DNA from: Takifugu bimaculatus
Lineage: Eukaryota; Chordata; Actinopteri; Tetraodontiformes; Tetraodontidae
DNA: 64,000 nt
Direction of reading: 5' to 3'
Assembly: GCA_004026145.2 (NCBI GenBank)
Contig: CP034977.1
Coordinates: 2,514,543 to 2,578,542, forward strand
Part shown: piece after piece, positions 1-11,788 of the stretch
Position numbering within the stretch: the first letter of the stretch is position 1
Layout: every line of letters begins with the position of its first letter
Translations under genes and position numbers: made by a program
The notes under the pieces: model-generated
Told to the model about the DNA's origin: nothing
Database searches by the model: none
The model's input: the letters and a program-made list of their open reading frames with translations, nothing else

Positions 1-3000
1 CGCCACATCACATGATTTATGTGATCATTTTGTATGCTAACACGTTTTCATACCTGAAATCCAAAAAAATTGACCAAATGGCTGATTTAACGTCTCATTG
101 TTAATGTCTTTTTAGGTGGGCTATTTTCTGTATTAGACGAGCTCATTAGTCTCAGTGAGCTCATTTCCCTCCTATTCTTGTAAAAGCGAGATGTCAGGAA
201 CACATTTCTTACATCTGGCACACACTTCCACCAGGACACAAGGAAGAACTGACTAAAACATAGTGGTGAAAGGTCACTGTGGATCACTGGTAACTGTGGT
301 TTAATGGAAATATTGCACAGGTACATTTGTGATGTGGGTGCAACTAAATGAGATATTTAACCTCAGGACTTGAATATAATTGAACCATGTCTCTGTTTTG
401 GAAGACTTGAGTCTGTGGAAATGTTGAAACTGGAGGTAACTGGAGGACCAAAATGTGGTTATTTATTCATTTTTATTAAAAAAATAAAAATAAAATCCCA
501 GCACGCACACGCTCTGCCAAATAGTAGCAGAAAAAAGTGAAATCATCCCAATATAGCCAAAATATTGTCATTTAATGATAACACTTTATACAACTGTAAA
601 GGCCAATGTGAATATACTTCATTAATCCCACAGAATTAGTTAATCTTTTTACACACATGCAGGTTCATGCAGTAGACGAACATAATCACATGCAGTTATA
701 AAGGGATGTGTCGAACCCTCAATCCCTGGATGCTGGCGCTTTATTTGTTAGGGCTCTTAAGAGTGAAGCTTATTTAAGTTGACCTTTATATTCATTCAAA
801 TTCAAATGCTGTAGAGAGCACAAGGAGGATGGTGACAGTTGAGGAGCATTACAGAAGTGTGTATCACATCCACAAGAGGGGGGGTTCAGGCATGTCCCCT
901 ATGGAGGCCCAGGTACCAGATGCATGGCTGCTGGTGGATGCGGCTCTGACTCAGTCAATACTGAATCAATACTCATACTATGAAATTCAATGTGGGGCCA
1001 TCAAAGGAAAACGTGGCACTTTTATCAAAGTCATTAATTTTCCCTGCATGGAGTCGGGGTGAAGGATTTTAAACATGGACGGCTGCGCGGCCACCCGAGC
1101 ATGAAATGACCAGCCAGCTTTAACTGTAAAGCTTCTCTGCTTCAGACAGATATTTTTACATGTCCAGTTCAGTGTTTCCCCTTTTCATTCAATCATGAAC
1201 TCATGTGGGGTTTGATTTTTCCTCATCATATGTTTATCTGGATTTTTCTCACCTCACTTTTGCATTTCTCTGCATGTATTTTGGATTATTGTCACTCTGC
1301 TAATCTGTGTGTTTGAGTTGTGGAGCTGCGTTACTCCCAGCTATGGTAAACATGTTGGTAGACTGAGATGACTTTTCCTGGAGCCTGATATACAAGCAGG
1401 AAGTGAAAAACAAGAAAGAGGGGTTGCATATGTGTGTACAGTACATTGTTGAGTGCTCAAGGACATTCACTCTGTCTCTGCCTGTGAAAGGTCGTCTGAG
1501 TTGATTTCATCAGGTCTGCTGATCAATACACTTTGCTTTATGGAGTATTTAATCAATGCGCACGCCTTAATGTTGCTTCCATTCCTGTGTCTTTCATGAA
1601 TACACGTGGGGGGATGGCCGTATGATGGCAGGCTGCTTGGGCTTCAGGCTCATGACTCAGCTCAGCAGCTGATGATGGGCTGACGATGGGCCCCTGACTG
1701 TTACGGGACCGTCATCACACGTGGTCACGGTGGACACGGTCGGGGACGTAGCAGCAGCAGCAGCAACACCTCCGGCTGATTACTGTTTTCACTGGTCTGT
1801 CGGCGCGAGGCCTTCTGCACTGCACCACGGGCGATCGTTTTTGGTTCATCTGTCAATCAAAAAGCTCACAGAAGAACACCCGTCCATCAGATTAAATGTG
1901 CCTCTCAGTGATGGACCGAATCGCCTGATTGAATTGCGGCCTGGCTTTTGTCAGAGATGGTTTTCAATCCAGTTACATTTGTCTTCTGATTCGCAGAATA
2001 CCCCCAGCAGCTTATTGATATATGGATAAGCCAATACAGGAAGATGGATGGTGAGTGAATAACATCGATATCTACATCCTGGCAAATCAGATCATGCAGA
2101 GCGAGCAACCACGGTGAATGGCTCTAGTTGTGGAAATGGGATTAAAGATGGAACCGGAGAAAAGGTCGCTGGGATTTAGCGGCACTATTTTCTGCGTGTG
2201 TGTTTCACATCTGAATGAATGTGAGTATTTCTCATCTCACGCTTAACCCACTCGTGACCTGTGACAGGAATATAAGGAGGAGATTTGATCTGGAGTCCGC
2301 AACAGAAGGCGTGTTCTGGCGTGTTCCAGATTCTGGTAGATATTGTACAGCTTTTCCAAAATAACAGGGGTGGAACTGTGAGACTGAAACATCCTGGGCT
2401 CAGCAGATGACATATCCTGTCTGCAGCAAGGTGCTGACTCATGCACGTCAGGGATATTGAAGTCAGATGCCATAGTGGTGCATTTCACCCCACAGATATT
2501 GCAAAAACTGATTACCTGGTTGGAGACTGAGCCTTTCTAATAACACGGTCTGCGTGTTTGTTCTCGATACACCCAATAATCTTCACCGTAATCTAATCTG
2601 AAGTCACTGTCTGTTGTGAGTCACCTGTAACAGGATTAAGCCTTTGATGGGTTGATGCAATAACCGTTAAAGCGCACCAGCCACGCTGCCGGTGACAACT
2701 GACTGTCACGTCTGTGGCATTATCGCATTTCCCTTAATCGTTTTTATATCGTAACTGGTTCTGGGGTATTTTGGTCACATGTCTGGCATTTCTAAACCTG
2801 GTTTGCGAGAGGCCTCTGATTGTTTTAGATGGCTGCATCCGTGGTGGAAGAATCAGGGAAAAAACAATGGACAGGACTCACGTTAAGGTCATGTGACTTT
2901 TTAAAGGCTCGCTGAATTCATTTGGTGTTTTTCTACTGCCGTTAGGTTCAAACGGATTTGCTTGAGTGCCCTTATATAACGAACTGGTTTGGCAGGATTC

Positions 3001-4227
3001 TTTTCAAATGGAGCGACTCCTCAATGGAATTTTATCTTGGCTCTTACCTGTTGTGATAAAGTTAATTTACTGCATCAGAACACAGTGTTCTGTGGCCTAG
3101 TTAGTTAAAAATCATCAGTTCTTTATTTAATAATCCCTGATGGCCAAGAACGCACCACCAAAGCCACCATTATCTCTAATCAGACGTGTATTTGTACTGT
3201 ATTCCTGGTCAAAATAATGTCTGCAGGAGCAAATTTAAGGTTGTTTCAATTATTTATGTAAATTTAAAAAAACATGTTTACAAAAAGAACAATTTTTACA
3301 GAATAAGTTTCATGTAACGTTGGATTTTAACACAAAACTCTCCATCACGGAGCTCCTCCTCTCCAAGCAAAATGCCAGTAATACCAACTGATGTGCAAGG
3401 GTCCGTAAACACGAGCACGGAGGGTAAACACTGAGTTCAGTTGGGCCCAGTCTCTGTGTCTCCTCTCCCCCTGCTGCAGGACTTGAACAGGATGATGCCA
3501 AGGCTTTTCCCACCATGCTTATGGGAACTGACATGGAGGCATCCGTCCTCCTGTTTACAGCTCAGCATGACAGCCGGCCCCCTGGGATGTCCGTCTCCAA
3601 CATTAGATATGCAATCACACTTCCATCTGTGAAACGTTTGTCCTTAAGCAGCTCTAATTAATCGGACTAGTGGAGGAGAGCAGTGGAGCTGGGTATGGTC
3701 AGCGTGTGCGCATGGCCAAAATAAAGAGTCAAAACAGGAGATCAGACAATTTTAATGGAGGTTAAAGTATCCGCGAAGCAGTCTGGAAAATTTCCTGACG
3801 TGAGGATTAATATTGTTGTTGCTAAAACAAATAGATCTGACGAATCAACCTGAGGCCAGCATTTAGAAAAGGTTTCAATTTTGTGAGCTCATGAATAGAA
3901 GACTTCCTGGTTCAGATCCCTGCACCAGTGGGAGCTTTGGGCGGGAGCTTTGGGCGGGAAGGAGAAAGTCGCTGCACGTATACGCATTTTTTCCAGCTTT
4001 ATTTCATTTTACCAACTTTAGATTAGCTAGATTCTGCAGTCTACATGTGTATGTACGGAAGTCATTGATCATCTTTCCTGCTTGTGTTTGTGTGAAAGCA
4101 TGTTGTGAAGTGTAGTGGTGTGTGTACTTGCGTGACAACATGCTTGTTGCTTCCACTGTTGACTGTCAACAAGAATTTTGTCACACAGATGCAAATGTAA
4201 GGTCCCCTTAGGTGTGTTTAGGGTAAT

Positions 4228-4299
<72 letters not shown>

Positions 4300-5556
4300 A
4301 ACAATAAATTACAGATCCGGATGTTTCTCCTTCATACAGATCTTTGTCTTATTGCTCCTCCCAGCTTCCCTAATGGCATTTGGCAATTCTACCAAAACTC
4401 TTCACCATTTCCAGGAACAACACATTTTTTCTGTATATATTTATTTTTGTATGTTGACAACCAGCATGATGTTTGCATGGCTGGGCTGACTTATGTACAC
4501 TGGCAGCAGATCAGATACTGCTGCACCCTCAGGTTTCCTTTAAAACACGTCCCTGCTATGAATTTGGCCTCCGCCCACAAAGTTAACATCATAACTGAAA
4601 GCTTTATCCCACCTAGTTAAGAGAACGATTTGGATAATTCCATCAAGACGAAGCACAAACACTTTGTGTGGTTATAATCCTCCAACATTTACGGGCACGG
4701 CGTAAACAAAGCACAAACTAGCATCAGTGAGAGTTCATGTTGTAAAGGGACATTGGCCCATGAGCAAAACACAAGCCTGAAGCACCTTTCTAATGAACTA
4801 CAGCTCACACTTTTATTTAGTTTACTCCAGTCAGAAAGTTTCCATTGTTTGCTGTGAGGCTTTAACTTACTGACTTTAGAAAGCGCTCATTTATCCGCCT
4901 ATTGGCTGCAGACCCATGTGGTGGAACGGTTTTTTGCCACCGTGGAACATTAATCTGTCGGTACGGACAATTTTTTGACATTGTAATAGTCTCATTGTGT
5001 CTTTCTCTCGCAGAAGCTCCGGAGAAAATGGACGACCTGTCAGCTGAAAATGTAAAATCGCACCTGTGCTGCAGCCAGAGCATCCCAGAGGAGTCGTGTG
5101 TCTCAGGTCCTTGAGACACACACACACACGCGCATCCACACACACACAAGTGTAATCTCTGAAAGATTTATGAGGTCCTGTCCAGAGGCAGGAGGCCTGC
5201 CAATGTGCCGATAAGGAGGTTTCGTTTCATCACATTCCGTCTCCAACTCCATCCCTTCTTCTCTGAGCTGGAAGCTACAGCGGCTGATTTTGAAGAATGA
5301 GAGAGGACAACGATGCACGGAACCTCCTGGGATAGAAGGACAGAGTTTTAAACGGGATCTATGAGATGGCCTGGAAATGACAGCTCTGATCCTGTATGTC
5401 GGACAACAGCGATGTTCTCGAGGATGCCTGCGTCGCCGTGTCTCTGTCGAACTGCTGGACCTGGAAAATGGTGAAACTCCAGGAAGGAAATCAGAGCTGA
5501 GCGCAGCTAAACCCGTTACACACACACCAACATTGCAGAGAGTTCCACGTGGGACA
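1..5556. other. Intergenic region upstream of gpr4
   Basis: I see no recognisable gene here on either strand. Open frames are all under about 100 codons and lack family motifs. The segment is AT-rich teleost-like DNA with one long CA repeat at 4229-4297. The last few hundred bases must hold the gpr4 promoter and 5' leader. A pyrimidine-AG/GT bounded stretch at about 5014-5105 could be a non-coding 5' exon, but this is weak. Confidence 0.55.
4229..4297. repeat. (AC)n microsatellite
   Basis: About 34 uninterrupted AC dinucleotides. The cysteine/valine open frame on the opposite strand is an artefact of this repeat. Confidence 0.98.
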
Positions 5557-5685
5557 ATGTGCAACATCTCCTTCTGTGATGTGGACAGTAAAGTGGACCA
5601 GTTTTTCCAGCCCACGCTCTACATCATCGTCATCGTCCTCGGGCTTCCCACCAACTGTATGGCCTTGTGGGCTGCCTATATGCAG
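5557..5685 (+). CDS. gpr4: gpr4 coding exon 1
   Basis: It encodes residues 1-43, the extracellular N-terminus and TM1. It ends in phase 0 after glutamine 43, with donor CAG|GTGAGG. Confidence 0.92.
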
Positions 5686-7611
5686 GTGAGGAGGACAACC
5701 ATCCATCCATCCATCATCCATCCATCCATCCATCATCCATCCACCCACCCCTTTATTTTAATGCAGGTTTGAGAGGCTTGTGCAGTAACATACTCACTCT
5801 CTCTCACTCATTTTCTACTGCTTGTTCCTCCACTGAGGGTCGCGGGGGGGCTGGAGCCTATCCCAGCTCAATGGGCGGAGGCAGGGTACACCCTGGACTG
5901 GTCGCCAGTCAATCGCAGGGCTAACACATACAGACACACAACCATTCACTCTCACACCTACGGGCAATTTAGAGTTTCCAATTAGCCTAATCCCCAATCA
6001 TGCATGTCTTTGGACTGTGGGAGGAAGCCGGAGTACCCGGAGAGAACCCACGCAGGCACAGGGAGAACATGCAAACTCCACACAAAAAGTCCCCAATCAG
6101 TCCCAACCGGGGATCGAACCCGGGGCCTTCTTGCTGAGGCAACAGTGCTAACCACCACACCACCGTGCCGCCTGCAGTAACATATTTAAGTCATAATTAA
6201 TCACATCATTAGTTTGTGATAAACCGTGACTGAACAGAACAGAACGGTATTTTCCCATGCAATATCAGACTTTTGGCATTTCCCAGAGACATGTAGTTTT
6301 ACTTGGCTGCAGCTGAAGCTAAAACCACACGATGTTTAGTCTTAGATGCTAAATGCACATGCTGTGGTTAAGGGCTTAAAGTAGAGATTTTGATAGGTCC
6401 AGTCGTCTTGATGGGAGCCAACATGACCTGATGATTGAGAACTGCCAACACCAACACATCAAATGTGTGTGTCTCATCTAACCTGAACTTGACTCTAACC
6501 TCACGCCACCTTCTTTCCCGCTGCGCCACCATTGCAGGTAAGGCAACGCAACGAGCTCGGCGTGTACCTGATCAACCTGTCGGTGGCCGACCTGCTGTAC
6601 ATCACCACTCTTCCTCTGTGGATCGACTACTTTCTTCAGCATGACGACTGGATCCACGGTCAGGGGAGCTGCAAGCTCTTCGGCTTCATCTTCTACACGA
6701 ACATCTACGTGAGCATCGCGTTTCTCTGCTGCATCTCCCTAGACAGGTATCTGGCTGTGGCCTACCCTCTGCGTTTTGCCAAGGTTCGACAGGTCAAGAC
6801 AGGTATGAAAATGACCCCTAACACTGACATTTGACCTTGACAGGCGAGTAGTGTAATGCTATAATTTCTCTGTCTCTATTTGCTGACAGCTGTCCTGGTC
6901 AGCGCCGTTGTGTGGCTCATTGAGATTGTAGCCAACTCTGCACCATTGTTCCACGACGAACTCTTCCAGGATCGCTTCAATCACACGTTCTGTTTCGAAA
7001 AGTATCCCATGCAGGACTGGGTGGCAGGGATGAACCTCTACAGGACATTCCTGGGATTCCTGGCTCCGTGGACAGCCATGCTCGTCGCCTATCGGGGGAT
7101 CCTGGCGGCAGTTCGCTGCAACGTTTCCACAGAGCAACAGGAAAAGGCGAAAATCCAGAGACTGGCGCTGAGTCTGATCCTCATCGTTCTGCTCTGCTTC
7201 GGACCCTATCATGTCCTCCTCCTGGTGCGGAGCGTCATGTTTTTAAGGAAACCGTGTGACTGTGGTTCGGAAGAGAGTTTATTTGCAGCGTATCACGTGT
7301 CGCTGGCGCTGACCAGCCTCAACTGTGTAGCCGACCCCATTCTCTACTGTTTTGTGAACGAGGGGGCTCGACACGACGTGGGTCGGGCGCTCTCGGCGTT
7401 GCTGTCTGCAGCTTGCCACAAGGGGTCCTCCTGCTCACCTTCACACGCGGACATACTCAATGCCGGCTCGGTGACTATGGAAACGCCACTTTCGGCGAAA
7501 AAGCAGCCGTGCGTTTATAACGACGTGGGCAAGTCAGGCAGCTACAAGACGGAACTGGTGGCTCTGAAAGAAGAGTGTCTGCAGATGACGATTCTCAGCG
7601 TAGGCAAGTGA
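5557..7611 (+). CDS. gpr4: G-protein-coupled receptor 4 (proton-sensing GPCR), three coding exons
   Basis: The joined exons 5557-5685, 6538-6802 and 6890-7611 encode 371 residues (human GPR4 has 362). The product is a plasma-membrane seven-helix receptor that senses extracellular acid, coupling mainly through Gs and cAMP. Visible landmarks: an N-glycosylation site at N3, TM1 around residues 20-41, the RNELGVYL intracellular loop 1, cysteines C88 and C166 for the usual disulfide, D112-R113-Y114 at the end of TM3, and DPILY at 280-284 in TM7. Proton-sensor histidines corresponding to human H165 and H269 are present as H163 and H267, but the H79 position is Q77. The start at 5557 has A at -3 and matches the family N-terminus. 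An in-frame upstream ATG at 5377 would add 60 residues unlike the family, so I did not use it. Human GPR4 coding sequence is intronless, so the split frame is notable. Family comparison is from memory; GPR65/GPR68 are less likely. Confidence 0.95.
5698..5746. repeat. (CATC)n imperfect microsatellite
   Basis: Imperfect CCAT/CATC repeats with occasional 3-base units. They lie just inside gpr4 intron 1, about 45 bp before the SINE. Confidence 0.95.
5781..5792. repeat. SINE target-site duplication, left copy
   Basis: TGCAGTAACATA, identical to the right copy at 6173-6184. The pair brackets the SINE exactly. Confidence 0.9.
5793..6172 (-). mobile_element. tRNA-derived SINE (widespread teleost type)
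   Basis: About 380 bp, read on the minus strand. Its 5' head (near 6172) has a pol III A-box-like stretch GTGGTGTGGTGGTTAGCA and a B-box GGTTCGATCC (complement of 6111-6120), about the spacing of a tRNA. The body contains segments typical of fish interspersed repeats, such as GGAGAACATGCAAACTCC and TTTGGACTGTGGGAGGA (as read on the + strand). It ends in a GAGTGAGAGAG-type tail at 5793. A perfect 12-bp duplication flanks it, showing insertion by target-primed reverse transcription. I do not assign a family name. Confidence 0.88.
6173..6184. repeat. SINE target-site duplication, right copy
   Basis: TGCAGTAACATA, matching 5781-5792. Confidence 0.9.
6538..6802 (+). CDS. gpr4: gpr4 coding exon 2
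   Basis: It encodes residues 44-131: intracellular loop 1, TM2, extracellular loop 1, TM3 with DRY, and intracellular loop 2. It ends in phase 1 (ACA G|GTATGA). Confidence 0.93.
6803..6889 (+). other. gpr4: gpr4 intron 2
   Basis: A compact 87-bp phase 1 intron, GTATGA donor and CTGACAG acceptor. Reading through it gives a stop soon after the donor, so splicing is needed to continue into TM4. Confidence 0.9.
6890..7611 (+). CDS. gpr4: gpr4 coding exon 3
   Basis: It encodes residues 132-371: TM4 to TM7 and the cytoplasmic tail. It holds H153, H163 and H267 on the extracellular side and the DPILY motif. The stop is TGA at 7609-7611. Confidence 0.95.
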
Positions 7612-8730
7612 CTCCACCACCTCTGTGGCAGGTCCACTTCGGTTAACCTAACAAACTCCCGGGACTGTCGGGGTTTGAGGTCCACTGTTGGCTCTGATCA
7701 GCACCAGATTGTACGAACGCCAGCCTCAACAGAACGCTTCAAGAAAAAGACGCGTCCTTTGTATTGTGGAGATTTCAGAACATTGCAGAGCAACTGTTGC
7801 AGGTCGACTCGGAAGCAGTTTGATCGCTTCAGGTTGCTTCATCCCAAGATTCTGTGCTTCATGCAGATGTTGATGCTAGTTGTGGTTGATCTGTGATGAG
7901 AGAAGGGGTTTGTGAGTGGTTTTGGTTCTCAGTGGACCATTAATGTCGATACCGAGGTCCGCCGCACGTCAACCAACAGAAGTCGGTGTTTTTCAGCTTA
8001 GTTCTGAGGAGCAGAGATGAAGAGAACATGAAGGCGGTTCAGACTGAACATCCACTGGGTGAAAATCAAGGTAGAAATAAAGACCTTTTAACACCCTAAT
8101 GCACTAATTTGGAATACTGAAGACGAGCCAGACTGTATTAGCACATACAGTATAATGCTTGCTAACAATGTCTTTATTTGATGGTTTTTGGTCTTTTTAA
8201 AGAATATCTAAGAGGATTCTAGTGTGATCTGAGCACCTTCTTCTCCTTTAATACCGAGGCAAACTAGATTTTTCCTCTTTAAAAAAAACAAAGAAAATTA
8301 TTTGAGTGATTAAAATTTACATTTAATTGATCGGAGAGTCAAAGTAGAATTTGACAGCAAAAACATTTCTTATTAACTGAAGTATGGAAGTGTAAAGAAC
8401 CCACTTTCTTCAATATAAAAGGTGTAAACAGAGAGAGGAGGATACAGGTGGAGATCAGCTCCTACAGCAGAAACAGCAGTTTGTATTGAACTATCTGTGA
8501 TGTCCTGTTTGTGCTGTACCTTATGAATATATCATAAAACACTGGATTCGATGCCATATTAGACTGACACCTGTGCTGTCACCGTGATGTAAACGGAGCA
8601 GAAAAGGGTTAAATTCATCACACCTGTGAGGTGTTGGATGTACTCAAAAGAGATGAATGTTGACTTTATTGGAAGTATGTTATTATTATTGTCATCAATA
8701 TTGAATAAAACATTTAGTCTGGCGGGGTGG
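7612..8730 (+). other. gpr4: Probable gpr4 3' untranslated region
   Basis: AT-rich non-coding sequence after the stop codon, with AATAAA at 8076 and 8704. The second is followed by a GT-rich stretch (GGCGGGGTGG, TGTGTCGG), as expected for a cleavage site, so I place the end near 8730. The true end could be the earlier signal or one at about 8984. Confidence 0.5.
8704..8709 (+). terminator. gpr4: Candidate gpr4 polyadenylation signal
   Basis: A canonical AATAAA about 1.1 kb after the stop, with a downstream GT-rich element. Confidence 0.45.
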
Positions 8731-11108
8731 CAGCAATGTGTCGGCCACATTTATATGTCAGTGTTTAACATACAGATGCTGTGACGTCCAGACTTTAGGG
8801 CCGAAATCATTGTTTATGTCGCAACTAAACCGGCCCGAAATGAAATGTCAGGAAAGACAAACGTGAACTGTCATCTAGAATAATAGAATTCTTTTATGTG
8901 GTTTTAGCATGAAGGCAAAGTGCAGTTTTCATCTGTGCCGCTGCATTATTGCGCCGCCTTGCTTTCAACGTGTTTGTTTCAGTGGGAAATAAATTATGAA
9001 CTGAAAACATTACGGGTCCACATTTCTGCACGGAACCGGTGGTCTTATTCACCAGAGGAGCCAGAGCGTGTGGTCGAATGTGTTTGGTCATCGCGGCGGT
9101 TCCTGCACGCTTATCTGCAGAATATCTGTCCACGTTCCCCCGTCTGCATCCGCACCGACAGGCTGTTTGTTCACCTGGAACCATCGGACCCTACAGAGTA
9201 TAAAGATCAGAAAACACTTTGGGGCTGTTTTTCCAGCTTGAAGTCGTTTTTTTTTCTTCTCATCCAATCTGGGCTGAAGTGCACGGTGCAGACAACAGAG
9301 TGGGAACAGAGGAGCGCACGCTCCTGCAGCACTTGAAGTATCCTGGTAACAGGAGCGGGACGCCGTCAGCACGGATACTGAGAGCCCGCAACACGGGGGT
9401 GGACACGGTTCTGTAGCATCATGTGTGTTTGTGTGTCAGACAAAAACAGCTCATATGTGAAGGCACACAGCTGCATACTTTGTGGGACAAAGGAGCGCTT
9501 GTATGTTTGTGCCCCTGACAGGAAAAGGGAGGACATAACTCTGAGGGAATATTGTCTCCTGCCCTCCACGCTTCACTGGTCCCCTCTGCCGAACACTTCT
9601 AAATATAGCAGCTGGACAGAAGCCGGGCTATCATTACCCAGCGCTCACCTTTGGTGATTTATTGCTTCTGCACTTCAGTAACAGATGAGAATAAATCATA
9701 GAAGCTCTACGGTGTGTTACTGATGGAGGAATGATTGAATTATATGAAATGCTGCTGGGAAATGTATTAACCACAGACCTGCTATAGATAATAGATAATA
9801 ACAAGCAAATCATTAAAAAAAAAAGTCTCACTGTGAAATATTTTTATTGAATTTCAGTTTTTAGGGCCTGTGCATGAGCGTAATACCGTGTTCTGCCTCT
9901 GGAGCACAGCCGCTTACGCCTCGCACAACTGTGACCGATGTGACCCAGAATCCATTCTACAGCTACGTGTTATAATCCAATTTGTTATTCATTCATTCAC
10001 ATTTCATTTTCGACAGCATAAATGGAGCCTCAGCATACTGGGATGCAAACCACGTGCCCAAGGCTGCAAATGTAAACGGCCTCCGTATGTTTTGTGGACT
10101 GCAGCTCTGTTTCTAACACGGACAATTTTAAATAAAGGCCAGAGGTGAGGACTGTGGTTATTGTGTGCAACAGGTCACGTTCTGATAAGATAAGGGGGTG
10201 ACAGGAAATGAAACAATGGCCACCGAACCTCAATCATCATCATCTCCGCACACCAAAGGGGGAAAAAGTCCTGTTTGTGGTCATTTGGATTTAGCATATT
10301 TATGTCGTCTTTACTCGCCTTCTTGTTTTGTAAAGCACATCGATATTTTATTAATGGGTTTGGAATCATTCTGACTAAAATTAACATGAATTAAAACGTG
10401 ATTCAGAGCTCACACTGGAACTCCTTGCAGGCCCTGTCACAGTCTGAGCCCATGAAATTCCCAAGCAGGAATTGAGGGATCCCCACAGGATGTCTTAGAG
10501 GGTTCAACCGGAATCTCCTCAGACAGGAACAGTGTAGACCCGTCGGCACGGAGACCATCCAAGATCACCCAACGTAAACAGCAGCAGCTCCAGAAAACAA
10601 ACAGCCTGATCCGTCTGCACAGTTTAAAAAATCGGATTTCTCTGTTTTGAAACACAAATTCCATTTTCTCCTCAAATATCTCTTCAAACGGAGCTCCAGC
10701 TGTTTTCTGAAAAAAACAATAACCAGATTTTTTTCAGCAGTTCATATACAGTCACCGTATATGGCCCACAGATGTTTTATGTTTATGCACAGTATATTAT
10801 ATAAGGCAATGTATATTTGTATATCTTTGTAACTACCTTTTTTTTTTTTTTTAAACAAGTAGAATCTGTTTTCCTTTCGATTTTTCTCACTGAGGACTGA
10901 ATAAGGAGGGACTTTCTCAGGGTTCCCTCCCCGTAGACAAACAAACCAATGCATTGAATGAATATAATCTACCAGACTCCAGCACAGCGCCACTGCAGAC
11001 AGATGACTTCAATTTGATTCTGCAGGGGGAAAAAGGGAAAAGGGACCGAAATGCAACGTGCAGGACTTTCAGCTGTGTGATCTGTCTGCAGCTCTGAGCC
11101 TCACATCG

Positions 11109-11656
11109 ACGTACACTCGCCGGCCACGTCGGTCGCCATGTTCAGTTCCTTGTCGACACAAATAGCATATTAGCCAATCACATGCATTTAGACGTGTAGA
11201 TGTGGTCAAGAGAACTTGCTGAAGTTGGCAAAACCGAGCATGCGAATGTGGAAGAAGGGAGATTTAAGTGACTTTGTGGTTGTTGGTGCCAGACAGGCTG
11301 GTCCGAGGATTTCAGAAACTGCTGATCCACTGGGATTTCCACACAAGCATCTCTAGGGTTTGCAGAGAATGGTTTCGAAACAGAGAAAATATCCAGGGAG
11401 TGGCAGTGGTGTGGAGGAAAACGCCTCGTTGATGTGAGCGATCAGGGGAGTACGGATAGACTGGTAGACGTGATAGAGAGGCAGCAGTAAGTCAAATAAC
11501 TGACCACGCCCGTCCCTTTATGACCACGCTGGACCCATCGTCTGATGGCCACTTCCAGCAGGATAATGCACAAAGCTCTGATCATCTCAAACTGGTATCT
11601 GGAACATGGATGATTTACTGTACACTGATGGGCTCCACACTCACCAGATCAATCTG
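11109..11656 (+). mobile_element. Decayed, internally deleted Tc1/mariner-like transposon
   Basis: The left part (about 11109-11505) resembles the 5' end and DNA-binding domain of a common teleost Tc1-like transposase: a GTACACTCGCCGGCCAC start, then text reading KKGDLSDF and VVGAR.AG..ISETAD with frame breaks. After about 11508 it jumps to the catalytic-domain part, reading PFMTTLDPSSDGHFQQDNA, which contains the second catalytic Asp region (QQDN). The sequence between, with the first catalytic Asp, is missing, and the 3' end is cut off by the (TCCA)n array near the SPDLNP region. It cannot encode a working transposase. The match is from memory of the family. Confidence 0.78.
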
Positions 11657-11788
11657 TCCATCCATCCATCCATCCATCCATCCATCCATCCATCCATCCA
11701 TCCATCCATCCATCCATCCATCCATCCATCCATCCATCCATCCATCCATCCATCCATCCATCCATCCATCCATCCATCCATCCATCCG
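11657..11788. repeat. (TCCA)n microsatellite, about 33 units
   Basis: A pure tetranucleotide array abutting the truncated Tc1-like element. It produces long His-Pro-Ser-Ile and Met-Asp-Gly-Trp open frames that are not genes. Confidence 0.98.

Larger units (their letters stand above)
5686..6537 (+). other. gpr4: gpr4 intron 1
   Basis: A phase 0 intron of 852 bp with GTGAGG donor and ATTGCAG acceptor. It interrupts intracellular loop 1 between Q43 and V44. It carries a CATC-type microsatellite and a complete-looking minus-strand SINE. Confidence 0.9.

Noticed and set aside
829..1062. 77-codon frame upstream of gpr4
   Set aside because: No recognised family, no exon borders seen; too short to support.
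5377..5556. In-frame 60-codon extension of gpr4 upstream of the chosen start
   Set aside because: The extension is unlike any GPR4 N-terminus, whereas the chosen start gives the expected short extracellular tail with an N-glycosylation site.
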